Shown here: positions 10,901-24,900 of the stretch, piece by piece | Numbering within the stretch: position 1 is the stretch's first letter | Layout: the number at the start of each line of letters is the position of its first letter | Source of the DNA: Plantago major | Lineage: Eukaryota; Streptophyta; Magnoliopsida; Lamiales; Plantaginaceae | Assembly (NCBI GenBank): GCA_026545765.1 | Contig: CM048839.1 | Span: forward strand, 63,307,512 to 63,371,511 | Length of the DNA stretch: 64,000 bases | Direction of reading: 5' to 3' | Position numbers and translations under genes: made by a program | The notes under the pieces: generated by a model | Database searches by the model: none | The model's input: the letters and a program-made list of their open reading frames with translations, nothing else | What the model was told of the DNA's origin: nothing

Positions 10901-13900
10901 ATAGACTTCTTCGTTTGACATTATCCCACTCCTTTAGAGTGTTGTTTAACTCTTAAGTAGATTTATTCGTTTGTTGTTCATCCCTCTCCAAAGTGTCTTG
11001 TTTTTATCTCTCAAGTAGAGTTGTTGGTTTGTTGTTTATTCAACTCCTTTTGTGTTTTGTTTAACTCTCAAGTAGAGTTCTTCGTTCATTATTTTATTAC
11101 TCCTCTTGTGTGTTGTTTAAATCTCAAAATTGACTTCTCCATTTGTAATTATCACACTTCTTTATTGTTTTGTTTAACTCTAGACTAGAATTTTACATTT
11201 GTTGTTTACCCACTCATTATGTGTGTGGTTTAACACTCAAGTAGAGTTCTTCGTTTGTTATACTCTTACTCATACATGCATTGTTTAAATCTCGAATAGA
11301 CTTCTTAGTTTGACATTATCCCACTCCTTTAGTGTGTTGTTTAACTCTCAAGTAGAGTTATTCGTTTGTTGTTCATCCCTCTCCAAAGTGTCGTGTTTAT
11401 ATGGTTCAAATAGAGTTGTTCGTTTGTTGTTTATTCAATTCCTTTTGTGTTTTGTTTAACTCTCAAGTACAGTTTTTCGTTCGTTATTTTATCACCCCTC
11501 AGGTGCGTTGTTTAAATCTCAGATTGTCTTCTCCGTTTGTAATTACCCTACTCCTTTATTATGTTGTTTAACTCTCGAGTAGAATTTTACATTTGTTGTT
11601 TATCCCACTCCTTATGTGTGTGGTTTAACACTCAGTAGAGTTCGTTTGTTATATACTCTTACTCTTCTATGCATTATTTAAATCTCGAATAGACTTCTTC
11701 GTTTGACATTATCCCACTCCTTTAGTGTGTTGTTTAACTCTCAAGTAGAGTTATTCGTTTGTTGTTCATCCCTCTCCAAAGCGTGTTGTTTATATCGCTC
11801 AAATAGAGTTGTTCGTTTTGTTGTATATTCAATTCCTTTTGTATTTTGTATAACCCTCAAAGAGAGTTTTTCGTTCGTTATTTTATCACCCCTCTGGTGT
11901 GTTGTTTAAATCTCAGATTGACTTCTCCGTTTGTAATTATCCCACTCCTTTATTGTGTTGTTTAACTCTCGAGTAGAATTTTACATTTGTTGTTTAACCC
12001 ACTCATTATGTGTGTGGTTTAACACTCAAGTAGAGTTCTTCGTTTGTTATACTCTTACTCCTTCTGTGCATTGTTTAAATCTCGAATAGACTTCTTCGTT
12101 TGACATTATCCCACTCCTTTAGAGTGTTGTTTAACTCTTAAGTAGATTTATTCGTTTGTTGTTCATCCCTCTCCAAAGTGTCTTGTTTTTATCTCTCAAG
12201 TAGAGTTGTTGGTTTGTTGTTTATTCAACTCCTTTTGTGTTTTGTTTAACTCTCAAGTAGAGTTCTTCGTTCATTATTTTATTACTCCTCTTGTGTGTTG
12301 TTTAAATCTCAAAATTGACTTCTCCATTTGTAATTATCACACTTCTTTATTGTTTTGTTTAACTCTAGACTAGAATTTTACATTTGTTGTTTACCCACTC
12401 ATTATGTGTGTGGTTTAACACTCAAGTAGAGTTCTTCGTTTGTTATACTCTTACTCATACATGCATTGTTTAAATCTCGAATAGACTTCTTCGTTTGACA
12501 TTATCCCACTCCTTTAGTGTGTTGTTTAACTCTCAAGTAGAGTTATTCGTTTGTTGTTCATCCCTCTCCAAAGTGTCGTGTTTATATGGTTCAAATAGAG
12601 TTGTTCGTTTGTTGTTTATTCAATTCCTTTTGTGTTTTGTTTAACTCTCAAGTACAGTTTTTCGTTCGTTATTTTATCACCCCTCAGGTGCGTTGTTTAA
12701 ATCTCAGATTGTCTTCTCCGTTTGTAATTACCCTACTCCTTTATTATGTTGTTTAACTCTCGAGTAGAATTTTACATTTGTTGTTTAACCCACTCATTAT
12801 GTGTGTGGTTTAACACTCAAGTAGAGTTCTTCGTTTGTTATACTCTTACTCCTTCTGTGCATTGTTTAAATCTCGAATAGACTTCTTCATTTGACATTAT
12901 CCCACTCCTTTACTGTGTTGTGTAACTCTCAAGTAGTGTTATTCGTTTGTTGTTCATCCCTCTCCAAAGTGTCTTGTTTTGATCTCTCAAGTAGAGTTGT
13001 TGGTTTGTTGTTTATTCAACTCCTTTTGCGTTTTGTTTAACTCCAAGTAGAGTTCTTCGTTCATTATTTTATTACTCTTGTGTGTTGTTTAAATCTCAAA
13101 ATTGACTTCTCCGTTTGTAATTATCACACTTCTTTATTGTTTTGTTTAACTCTAGACAAGAATTTTACATTTGTTGTTTACCCTCTCATTATGTGTGTGG
13201 TTTAACACTCAAGTAGAGTTCTTCGTTTGTTATACTCTTACTCCTTCTGTGCATTGTTTAAATCTCGAATAGACTTCTTCGTTTGACATTATCCCACTCC
13301 TTTAGTGTGTTGTTTAACTCTCAAGTAGAGTTATTCGTTTGTTGTTCATCCCTCTCCAAAGTGTCGTGTTTATATGGTTCAAATAGAGTTGTTATTTTGT
13401 TGTTTATTCAATTCCTTTTGTGTTTTGTTTAACTCTCAAGTACAGTTTTTCGTTCGTTATTTTATCACCCCTCAGGTGCGTTGTTTAAATCTCAGATTGT
13501 CTTCTCCGTTTGTAATTATCCCACTCCTTTATTATGTTGTTTAACTCTCGAGTAGAATTTTACATTTGTTGTTTATCCCACTCCTTATGTGTGTGGTTTA
13601 ACACTCAAGTAGAGTTCTTCGTTTGTTATATACTCTTACTCTTCTATGCATTATTTAAATCTCGAATAGACTTCTTCGTTTGACATTATCCCACTCCTTT
13701 AGTGTGTTGTTTAACTCTCAAGTAGAGTTATTCGTTTGTTGTTCATCCCTCTCCAAAGCGTGTTGTTTATATCGCTCAAATAGAGTTGTTCGTTTTGTTG
13801 TATATTCAATTCCTTTTGTATTTTGTATAACCCTCAAAGAGAGTTTTTCGTTCGTTATTTTATCACCCCTCTGGTGTGTTATTTAAATCTCAGATTGACT

Positions 13901-16900
13901 TCTCCGTTTGTAACTATCCCACTCCTTTATTGTGTTGTTTAACTCTCGAGTAGAATTTTACATTTGTTGTTTAACCCACTCATTATGTGTGTGGTTTAAC
14001 ACTCAAGTAGAGTTCTTCGTTTGTTATACTCTTACTCCTTCTGTGCATTGTTTAAATCTCGAATAGACTTCTTCATTTGACATTATCCCACTCCTTTACT
14101 GTGTTGTGTAACTCTCAAGTAGTGTTATTCGTTTGTTGTTCATCCCTCTCCAAAGTGTCTTGTTTTGATCTCTCAAGTAGAGTTGTTGGTTTGTTGTTTA
14201 TTCAACTCCTTTTGCGTTTTGTTTAACTCCAAGTAGAGTTCTTCGTTCATTATTTTATTACTCTTGTGTGTTGTTTAAATCTCAAAATTGACTTCTCCGT
14301 TTGTAATTATCACACTTCTTTATTGTTTTGTTTAACTCTAGACAAGAATTTTACATTTGTTGTTTACCCTCTCATTATGTGTGTGGTTTAACACTCAAGT
14401 AGAGTTCTTCGTTTGTTATACTCTTACTCCTTCTGTGCATTGTTTAAATCTCGAATAGACTTCTTCGTTTGACATTATCCCACTCCATTAGTGTGTTGTT
14501 TAAATCTCAGGTAGAGTTATTCGTTTGTTGTTCATCCCTCTCCAAAGTGTGTTGTTTATATCGCTCAAATAGAGTTGTTCGTTTTGTTGTATATACAATT
14601 CCTTTTGTATTTTGTTTAACCCTCAAAGAGAGTTTTTCGTTCGTTATTTTATCACCCCTCTGGTGTGTTGTTTAAATCTCAGATTGACTTCTCCGTTTGT
14701 AATTATCCCACTCCTTTATTGTGTTGTTTAACTCTCGAGTAGAATTTTACATTTGTTGTTTAACCCACTCATTATGTGTGTGGTTTAACACTCAAGTAGA
14801 GTTCTTCGTTTGTTATACTCTTACTCCTTCTGTGCATTGTTTAAATCTCGAATAGACTTCTTCGTTTGACATTATCCCACTCCTTTAGAGTGTTGTTTAA
14901 CTCTTAAGTAGAGTTATTCGTTTGTTGTTCATCCCTCTCCAAAGTGTCTTGTTTTTATCTCTCAAGTAGAGTTGTTGGTTTGTTGTTTATTCAACTCCTT
15001 TTGTGTTTTGTTTAACTCTCAATTAGAGTTCTTCGTTCATTATTTTATTACTCCTCTTGTGTGTTGTTTAAATCTCAAAATTGACTTCTCCATTTGTAAT
15101 TATCACACTTCTTTATTGTTTTGTTTAACTCTAGACTAGAATTTTACATTTGTTGTTTACCCACTCATTATGTGTGTGGTTTAACACTCAAGTAGAGTTC
15201 TTCGTTTGTTATACTCTTACTCCTTCTGTGCATTGTTTAAATCTCGAATAGACTTCTTCGTTTGACATTATCCCACTCCTTTAGTGTGTTGTTTAACTCT
15301 CAAGTAGAGTTATTCGTTTGTTGTTCATCCCTCTCCAAAGTGTCGTGTTTATATGGTTCAAATAGAGTTGTTCGTTTGTTGTTTATTCAATTCCTTTTGT
15401 GTTTTGTTTAACTCTCAAGTACAGTTTTTCGTTCGTTATTTTATCACCCCTCAGGTGCGTTGTTTAAATCTCAGATTGTCTTCTCCGTTTGTAATTACCC
15501 TACTCCTTTATTATGTTGTTTAACTCTCGAGTAGAATTTTACATTTGTTGTTTATCCCACTCCTTATGTGTGTGGTTTAACACTCAAGTAGAGTTCTTCG
15601 TTTGTTATATACTCTTACTCTTCTATGCATTATTTAAATCTCGAATAGACTTCTTCGTTTGACATTATCCCACTCCTTTAGTGTGTTGTTTAACTCTCAA
15701 GTAGAGTTATTCGTTTGTTGTTCATCCCTCTCCAAAGCGTGTTGTTTATATCGCTCAAATAGAGTTGTTCGTTTTGTTGTATATTTAATTCCTTTTGTAT
15801 TTTGTATAACCCTCAAAGAGAGTTTTTCGTTCGTTATTTTATCACCCCTCTGGTGTGTTATTTAAATCTCAGATTGACTTCTCCGTTTGTAACTATCCCA
15901 CTCCTTTATTGTGTTGTTTAACTCTCGAGTAGAATTTTACATTTGTTGTTTAACCCACTCATTATGTGTGTGGTTTAACACTCAAGTAGAGTTCTTCGTT
16001 TGTTATACTCTTACTCCTACATGCATTGTTTAAATCTCGAATAGACTTCTTCATTTGACATTATCCTCCTCCTTTCTTGTGTTGTGTAACTCTCAGTAGT
16101 GTTATTAGTTTGTTGTTCATCCCTCTCCAAAGTGTCTTGTTTTGATCTCTCAAGTAGAGTTGTTGGTTTGTTGTTTATTCAACTCCTTTTGCGTTTTGTT
16201 TAACTCCAAGTAGAGTTCTTCGTTCATTATTTTATTACTCTTGTGTGTTGTTTAAATCTCAAAATTGACTTCTCCGTTTGTAATTATCACACTTCTTTAT
16301 TGTTTTGTTTAACTCTAGACAAGAATTTTACATTTGTTGTTTACCCTCTCATTATGTGTGTGGTTTAACACTCAAGTAGAGTTCTTCGTTTGTTATACTC
16401 TTACTCCTTCTGTGCATTGTTTAAATCTCGAATAGACTTCTTCGTTTGACATTATCCCACTCCTTTAGTGTGTTGTTTAACTCTCAAGTAGAGTTATTCG
16501 TTTGTTGTTCATCCCTCTCCAAAGTGTCGTGTTTATATGGTTCAAATAGAGTTGTTATTTTGTTGTTTATTCAATTCCTTTTGTGTTTTGTTTAACTCTC
16601 AAGTACAGTTTTTCGTTCGTTATTTTATCACCCCTCAGGTGCGTTGTTTAAATCTCAGATTGTCTTCTCCGTTTGTAATTATCCCACTCCTTTATTATGT
16701 TGTTTAACTCTCGAGTAGAATTTTACATTTGTTGTTTATCCCACTCCTTATGTGTGTGGTTTAACACTCAAGTAGAGTTCTTCGTTTGTTATATACTCTT
16801 ACTCTTCTATGCATTATTTAAATCTCGAATAGACTTCTTCGTTTGACATTATCCCACTCCTTTAGTGTGTTGTTTAACTCTCAAGTAGAGTTATTCGTTT

Positions 16901-19900
16901 GTTGTTCATCCCTCTCCAAAGCGTGTTGTTTATATCGCTCAAATAGAGTTGTTCGTTTTGTTGTATATTCAATTCCTTTTGTATTTTGTATAACCCTCAA
17001 AGAGAGTTTTTCGTTCGTTATTTTATCACCCCTCTGGTATGCTATTTAAATCTCAGATTGACTTCTCCGTTTGTAATTATCCCACTCCTTTATTGTGTTG
17101 TTTAACTCTCGAGTAGAATTTTACATTTGTTGTTTAACCCACTCATTATGTGTGTGGTTTAACACTCAAGTAGAGTTCTTCGTTTGTTATACTCTTACTC
17201 CTTCTGTGCATTGTTTAAATCTCGAATAGACTTCTTCATTTGACATTATCCCACTCCTTCTGTGTTGTGTAACTCTCAAGTAGAGTTATTCGTTTGTTGT
17301 TCATCCCTCTCCAAAGTGTCTTGTTTTGATCTCTCAAGTAGAGTTGTTGGTTTGTTGTTTATTCAACTCCTTTTGCGTTTTGTTTAACTCCAAGTAGAGT
17401 TCTTCGTTCATTATTTTATTACTCTTGTGTGTTGTTTAAATCTCAAAATTGACTTCTCCGTTTGTAATTATCACACTTCTTTATTGTTTTGTTTAACTCT
17501 AGACAAGAATTTTACATTTGTTGTTTACCCACTCATTATGTGTGTGGTTTAACACTCAAGTAGAGTTCTTCGTTTGTTATACTCTTACTCCTTCTGTGCA
17601 TTGTTTAAATCTCGAATAGACTTCTTCGTTTGACATTATCCCACTCCTTTACTGTGTTGTTTAACTCTCAAGTAGAGTTATTCGTTTGTTGTTCATCCCT
17701 CTCCAAAGTGTCTTGTTTTTATCTCTCAAGTAGAGTTGTTGGTTTGTTGTTTATTCAACTTCTTTTGTATTTTTTTTAACTCCAAGTAGAGTTCTTCGTT
17801 CATTATTTTATTACTCCTCTTGTGTGTTGTTTAAATCTCAAAATTGACTTCTCCGTTTGTAATTATCACAATTCTTTATTGTTTTCTTTAACTCTAGACT
17901 AGAATTTTACATTTGTTGTTTACCCACTAATTATGTGTGTGGTTTAACACTCAAGTAGAGTTCTTCGTTTGTTATACTCTTACTCCTTCTGTGCATTGTT
18001 TAAATCTCGAATAGACTTCTTCGTTTGACATTATCCCACTCCTTTAGTGTGTTGTTTAACTCTCAAGTAGAGTTATTCGTTTGTTGTTCATCCCTGTCCA
18101 AAGTGTCGTGTTTATATGGTTCAAATAGAGTTGTTCGTTTGTTGTTTATTCAATTCCTTTTGTGTTTTGTTTAACTCTCAAAATGCAGTTTTTTAGATTC
18201 GTTGTTTTACCACCCCTCAGGTGTGTTGTTTAAATCTCAGATTGTATTCTCCGTTTGTAATTATACCATTCCTTTATTTTGTTGTTTAACTCTCTGTAGA
18301 ATTTTACATTTCTTGTTTATCCCTCTCCTTATGTGTGTGGTTTGACACTTAACTAGAGTTCTTCGTTTGTTATACTCTTACTCCTTCTATGCATTGTTTA
18401 AATCTCGAATAGACTTCTTCGTTTGAAATTATCCCACTCCTTTAGTGTGTTGTTTAACTCTCAATTAGAGTTATTCGTTTGTTGTTCATCCCTCTCCAAA
18501 GCGTGTTGTTTATATCGCTCAAATAGAGTTGTTCGTTTTGTTGTACATTCAATTCCTTTTGTATTTTGTATAACCCTCAAAGAGAGTTTTTCGTTCGTTA
18601 TTTTATCACCCCTCTGTTGTGCTATTTAAATCTCAGATTGACTTCTCCGTTTGTAATTATCCCACTCCTTTATTGTGTTGTTTAACTCTCGAGTAGAATT
18701 TTACATTTGTTGTTTAACCCACTCATTATGTGTGTGGTTTAACACTCAAGTAGAGTTCTTCGTTTGTTATACTCGTACTCATACATGCATTGTTTAAATC
18801 TCGAATAGACTTCTTCATTTGACATTATCCCACTCCTTTACTGTGTTGTGTAACTCTCAAGTAGAGTTATTCGTTTGTTGTTCATCCCTCTCCAAAGTGT
18901 CTTGTTTTGATCTCTCAAGTAGAGTTGTTGGTTTGTTGTTTATTCAACTCCTTTTGCGTTTTGTTTAACTCCAAGTAGAGTTCTTCGTTCATTATTTTAT
19001 TACTCTTGTGTGTTGTTTAAATCTCAAAATTGACTTCTCCGTTTGTAATTATCACACTTCTTTATTGTTTTGTTTAACTCTAGACAAGAATTTTACATTT
19101 GTTGTTTACCCACTCATTATGTGTGTGGTTTAACACTCAAGTAGAGTTCTTCGTTTGTTATACTCTTACTCCTTCTGTGCATTGTTTAAATCTCGAATAG
19201 ACTTCTTCGTTTGACATTATCCTCCTTTACTGTGTTGTTTGACTCTCAAGTAGAGTTATTCGTTTGTTGTTCATCCCTCTCCAAAGTGTCTTGTTTTTAT
19301 CTCTCAAGTAGAGTTGTTGGTTTGTTGTTTATTCAACTTCTTTTGTGTTTTTTTTAACTCCAAGTAGAGTTCTTCGTTCATTATTTTATTACTCCTCTTG
19401 TGTGTTGTTTAAATCTCAAAATTGACTTCCCCGTTTGTAATTATCACAATTCTTTATTGTTTTGTTTAACTCTAGACTAGAATTTTACATTTGTTGTTTA
19501 CCCACTAATTATGTGTGTGGTTTAACACTCAAGTAGAGTTCTTCGTTTGTTATACTCTTACTCCTTCTGTGCATTGTTTAAATCTCGAATAGACTTCTTC
19601 GTTTGACATTATCCCACTCCTTTAGTGTGTTGTTTAACTCTCAAGTAGAGTTATTCGTTTGTTGTTCATCCCTCTCCAATGTGTCGTGTTTATATCGTTC
19701 AAATAGAGTTGTTTGTTTGTTGTTTATTCAATTCCTTTTGTGTTTTGTTTAACTCTCAAGTAGAGTTTTTCGTTCGTTATTTAATCACCCCTCAGGTGCG
19801 TTGTTTAAATCTCAGATTGTCTTCTCCGTTTGTAATTATCCCACTCCTTTATTGTGTTGTTTAACTCTCGAGTAGAATTTTACATTTGTTGTTTATCCCA

Positions 19901-20301
19901 CCTTATGTGTGTGGTTTAACACTCAAGTAGAGTTCTTCGTTTGTTATACTCTTACTCTTCTATGCATTATTTAAATCTCGAATAGACTTCTTCGTTTGAC
20001 ATTATCCCACTCCTTTAGTGTGTTGTTTAACTCTCAAGTAGAGTTATTCGTTTGTTGTTCATCCCTCTCCAAAGTGTGTTGTTTATATCGCTCAAATAGA
20101 GTTGTTCGTTTTGTTGTTTATTCAATTCCTTTTGTATTTTGTTTAACCCTCAAAGAGAGTTTTTCGTTCGTTTTTTTATCACCCCTCTGGGGTGTTGTTT
20201 AAATCTCAGATTGACTTCTTCGTTTGTAATTATCCCCTCCTTTATTGTGTGGTTTAACACTCAAGTAGAGTTCTTCGTTTGTTATACTCTTACTCCTTCT
20301 G
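4993..20301. repeat. Satellite array, left part (~39 monomers of ~395 bp)
   Basis: The landmark TGACATTATCCCACTCC recurs at 5381, 5776, 6172, 6567, 6964, 7356, 7750, 8146, 8542, 8937 and onward, giving a period of 392-397 bp. Each monomer divides into seven related subunits of 56-58 bp, most with the core GTTTAACTCTCAAGTAGAG. The plus strand is T-rich and pyrimidine-rich. Larger blocks of five or six monomers repeat almost unchanged at offsets of about 1,976 and 2,375 bp. The many 60-79-codon open frames here are by-products of the repeat. The array starts next to the LINE 5' end and stops at the LTR of element 1. I do not recognise it as a named satellite family. Confidence 0.95.
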
Positions 20302-21696
20302 TGTTGTTTGTCCAGATAACGGCAAAGTAAAAGACTAGAGGGGGGGGGGGGTGAATAGTCTTTTAAAACTTTTGTCGATAAACACAGTTTCTCAGAAACC
20401 TGGGGGTTTCTGATACTTAAATTTAGAGCGCGGAAGACTTTAAGATAGGTAAGTGCAGAAACAATAAGTAAGTGTGTGTGTGCTTTGCTGAAATGTAAAT
20501 ACAGAAAGGTAAATAACACAGCAAGTATAGTGGTATTTGGAGGTGGCGTAATCCTCCAACTAATGCACTTCGGTCTTTCTGAGACCTAGAATTCACTAGA
20601 ACAGATTATTGAGTTCACCTTACAATAATCCTATTCTTTGATTCCTAAACAAATGGTTCCCAACCAAATCTTCCCCCTGAGTTATTCCCCAGCTCCTAGA
20701 GCTATGTACTTCCTCTACTCAGATAACCTTGGAGTTATTCCCTGATTTCCCAAATCAAGTACTTCCTCTACTCCACGCCTTGATGGTGTTGGTTATAAGG
20801 TTTGTCAGAGAGGCTTCTCGTATAACTTTTGATTATGTTTTGAGAGCTTAATAGAACAAGACTACTTAATACACTTGTTAGGTGGATGACGATGCGCTCT
20901 TCTTGACCCAGTAATTGGTGTCCATACGGAGAATGAGCTTGAAAGGGTATCGATAGTTCAACTCTTTCACGAATAACAATCTCTTGTTAAGGTTAGACAA
21001 CTTAAAACTACTAGTGATTCTTCAAACAGAAAGCTTTGAAAGGGTAGTAGAGTGCTTGAGAGAATACTTTGCTTGATGGTAAGTTTGCAAGATAGGCGTT
21101 CTAAGGTGTGTTCTTCAAGCATCTAAGTGTGATATATATAGATAAATTTGAGGCGTTTGAATTGTATCCGTTGTGCTCTCTATCAAATTATATCCGTTTA
21201 TATCTTGAACTATGCACTCGAAGTCACTATCTCTTGTTTGAGAGGACTTGCTTTTGCGACATTTCTGCGATGCATTTAATGCATAATCTTGTTCATTGTC
21301 CTTTAGTCTCAGCGGATACATGAGCCTTTACGATGGCTTGCATGCTCCATACTCATGATGTCATATGTCGAATCATATTTCCAAAATAAGTTAATGTACT
21401 TAAGAAAGGATTAAGGACATAGTCTTTACGAGTTAGACTAAACCTTTGTGTCTTCATAAACCTTGTGCAATCTTGGTCTTCTAATCTTGAAAAGCTCCAT
21501 TGCTAGGATTGATCTTCATGGTCTTCTTGAAATACAAAATTACACTCGAGACCTATAATCCTAATACAAGATTTACTAGACTAATCATACTCGGTGATTT
21601 CCTCTTTTACAATGTTCAAGTGAACGAGAGCACTTAATCACCTTTACGGCTAAGAACATGTGATGAGTGATCAAAATACTAACAAATATTCTAACA
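20302..21696 (-). repeat. Element 1, 3' LTR
   Basis: Pairs with 33890-35289 over its full length. The outer end carries a 12-G run at 20340-20351, against six in the partner LTR. A TATA-like stretch (TATATATAG) lies near 21132. Two tandem copies of a ~50-bp motif containing TACTTCCTCTACTC lie at about 20690-20780. The purine tract of the element abuts its inner end at 21697. Confidence 0.85.
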
Positions 21697-21697
21697 A

Positions 21698-21712
21698 ATT
21701 TCCCCTTTTGAT
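21698..21712 (-). promoter_or_regulatory. Element 1 polypurine tract
   Basis: Read on the minus strand, CAAAAGGGGAAAT lies immediately before the 3' LTR start (TGTTAG). Polypurine tracts prime plus-strand DNA synthesis. Elements 2 and 3 have close matches in the same place. Confidence 0.8.
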
Positions 21713-21999
21713 CGGTCATCCATGACTATCTTTCAATCCTATTACAAAGTTGTAATCACGGAAGAAAATAATCCACCACTTAATCATTTCAAATGATATT
21801 CAATTTTAGTTGAATTAAGTGCGAGAAAGTAAACATAAACCAAATTACAAGAAGTGATCTTTCTTTGATAAGTTGTCATCTATTAAAATGTATACGAGTA
21901 TGATCTTGAGATAGATACGATTCTGAGTAAGATCTGACTTTTACGGATAGAAATTTGAAACAATCGACAAGATTACAAAAGTAATAAAACAAACTAAGT

Positions 22000-24900
22000 A
22001 AATTAGAACATAGGAGAGTCCAAGCTCGAAGAGTATTCTAATGTTACTAGTCTTCAAGTCTTGAAACTGACTTGGGTTCGGATACCTCGAGTTCTTGACG
22101 CTTTACGGATCGATTGACATGATCATCCACTTTTCTACATTCTTGGACATAGTCATAAGAGTCCTTGACGAGGCTCATCTTTACGGATAAGTCACATATT
22201 TCATGGTAACTCTTACCAAGCTTGTGATTCTTCATGAGAAAATGTTTGACCGGAAGTACTTTCCCGGACGAAGCATGGTACACTTGCGGTGAGATAGGTT
22301 GAAATACTTGTATATTTCTTCCGGATAGTGTATATCATCTAGGTATTCATCGATGTCATATAGAATGACTCATAGGTTGAAACACCTAGTTTGCTCATCT
22401 CTTGTAGCTACCATCCAGTTTTCTTACCTTGTGTACATCATCGGGTTTTGGGTAAGACGGTGAAAGATCCATCTTTACGGCTTCATTCCTCTTTTCTACT
22501 TCAAAGTTTAACCGGGCATGAAGGTGCTCGGGTTTTAGCAATTGCTTGCCTTCTCTCCATTCGGGATCTGGTTGAGGATGGGAGTTGGAAACTTATCATT
22601 GACAAGTAGATGTTGTAGTTCGAATCGATACCCTCTCTTGTTAGAATGCACCTATATGAAGATTCTTCATTCTTGGTCTTCATATACTCAATGTGGGCAT
22701 CGGTTGGCCTTTCTTGATGTGTTTCATTGTTTATTACATGCTGAAATCCTTCTTGCTTTTACATTTGGTGGCCTTCTGTCGAGGAGATCCTCTAACCCTT
22801 TCTTCACCTTGCTGAACATCTGGTGGATGTTCCTTGTATTGACTTGGTATTTCGGAGGAGTTACATTTGCTAAGGGCTTTCTTTGCCGGAGGAGGTTGTC
22901 AAGTAGTTGCTTGTCTCCTTTTCTTGTGAAGTGGATGTTCATCGAATCATCCTCATCATCATTAGTCCAAAATTGGAGACTTGCGACTTTCTTGGCCTCT
23001 TACTTCTCCTTCTTCCTTTTCTTCTTCTTGAAGTCTTCTTCTCTTCGAGATTCTAAGGGACTTGGTTCCCCTAGTGACCATACTTCTCGACCTTCAATTT
23101 GGTTGATCTGGAATAATTTCTTGACAAGGGTGTCTCTAGTGGTGTCCTTAATGACAAGTTGACTTGAGGAGGAGGATTTGATTGTTTTCTTTTCTTCCTC
23201 TGCCTTTACGAGGCATCTCTTCTTCCCTTAGTAATGAATGGTGAATCATGATAGCATAAGCTTGGAGAGAGTTTCAAAGTTTTACGGAGATTGTTGTGTA
23301 CCTGACTAATTCTTGATGTTCTTTCTTGACTAGTTGTTACTTTTAACGGTTCTACTCCTTTACATTGAGCTCTTCAAGCGGCCTTAGGATGGCGTTGGCT
23401 TGCAAGGCGGCATGGTAGCTTCATTCAATCTTGCATTAGCATTGTTACAATCCTCATCCACGACCAACCTAGGTCTTTACGAGAAGCGTCTTTGGTTGCT
23501 CTGTTGAGTAAGCGTGACGAAAGGCTTCATCTCTTCAGGGGCGGTTTTAGCACTTTTGTGTCTTGGGCAACTAGTGTCTTTGAGTTCTAAAAGACCTTGT
23601 TCCTTGCATGGTGCTCTTCACTTCTTGAACTACTTAGTGCGAGAGAATATATGAGGAGCAAGTAGGGCTCTTTTTCTTTGAGTAACAAGTCTCTCATACC
23701 TTGATGATCAAGTTGTGGGTTTGACATCTTGTCATAATCTTTTCTTGGATTGTTTGCAGATTGACAATCTTCTTACGCTTTCCATCAAGTGTCTTGGCCT
23801 TATACGAGAAGATGTAGAAGGTCTTTACGATGCGATCATGACATCATGCTCTTCATCATCATTGTCATCCATTGCATCTATTTATTGTAATGTGATAATG
23901 GCATTCTTCAAATTTCTTTTCTCATCTAGGAGTGCGATTCTTTGGCATTAGCTTCTTCGAGCTTTTGATTTTGGCTTCCTTTTCATCAACAAGCTTGAGT
24001 CTTAATGTTGATTCTGTTTTCTTCTTCAATACCTTTACGAGTTGTTCAATCCTAAACTCGTGATTTGAAATTTCTTCTATGGCATCATTAAGTTCGACTT
24101 GTTGGGTATCTTGATGAGACTTGGGATGTGATGATGATGGAGCTTTACGAGCAATTGAGGAGTAGCCTTTTCTCCACTCTCTTTGCTAGCTTTGAATCCC
24201 GTCTTGTCAGTTGGGGATCATCATTACGATCGTCATTATCATCACTCTTGTTCTTTGTTTCTTGGTTTGGATGCTCGGAGGAGGTTCTTGATAATTATTT
24301 TCGTCCATCTCCTCGTCATCTTACGAAACAGTTGATCACATTTGAGAATGTAATCATTCTCCATTAACTTCTTCTTGTTGACGGGATAAGTAGTGAGCTT
24401 CTTTGGGCAAGCGGGATGGATAACCATACGCTCTTGGGTTTGAGCATCCATGAACTTGAAATCTGCTATAAGTCTTTGTGCTACTTCATGAGTGAAGTCT
24501 TCATGCATTAGAGTGGCAAATGGTAGGACTCTGAGAGGGAACAATGCATGGATATAATCCTCGATTTAGGGCAATTGCTCTCTTTTTGGGACATCGATTA
24601 CTCGCTACTTGGAAAAGGTCGCTTTACGAGTTTACGCCATGTCGAAGCTTGAGATGTTTCTTGAAGGTGTATACGGAAGGCCTTGAGTAAATCAAGCGGC
24701 ACTAGACTTTGAGCACGAAAGAAAGTGTTCAAGTTAGTTTTGTTCAAACTACTTGTGTTAGTATCTGTAATGCAGTGAGCTTTACGAGCATGCATGTGTA
24801 GAAACACTAGGCTCATCTGCTTGGATTTTTACTTGCTTGAGCACAGGCCTCGATACTTTGATGTGAGGAAGTTTTATCCTCATCAACCTTTCTTCTGCTT

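Noticed and set aside
6193-20202. Many 60-79-codon open frames such as those starting MCCLTLKYS and MTLSHSFSV
   Set aside because: They recur at monomer spacing, begin and end inside satellite sequence and vary with subunit indels. They are by-products of the repeat, not genes.
4993-20301. CRISPR-like regular repeats
   Set aside because: There are no unique spacers or cas genes, and the whole 395-bp unit repeats. This is a plant satellite.
20296-20303. Clean 5-bp target duplication for element 1
   Set aside because: Only TGTG is shared by both flanks (20300-20303 and 35290-35293), and it overlaps the LTR terminus, so a true duplication cannot be stated.
20199-20519. 106-codon minus-strand open frame at the satellite/LTR join
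   Set aside because: It spans satellite and LTR non-coding sequence and has no domain.
22542-23162. 206-codon plus-strand open frame
   Set aside because: It is antisense to the extra ORF region of element 1 and lies in a CAG/CTG-poor stretch. No domain is recognisable.
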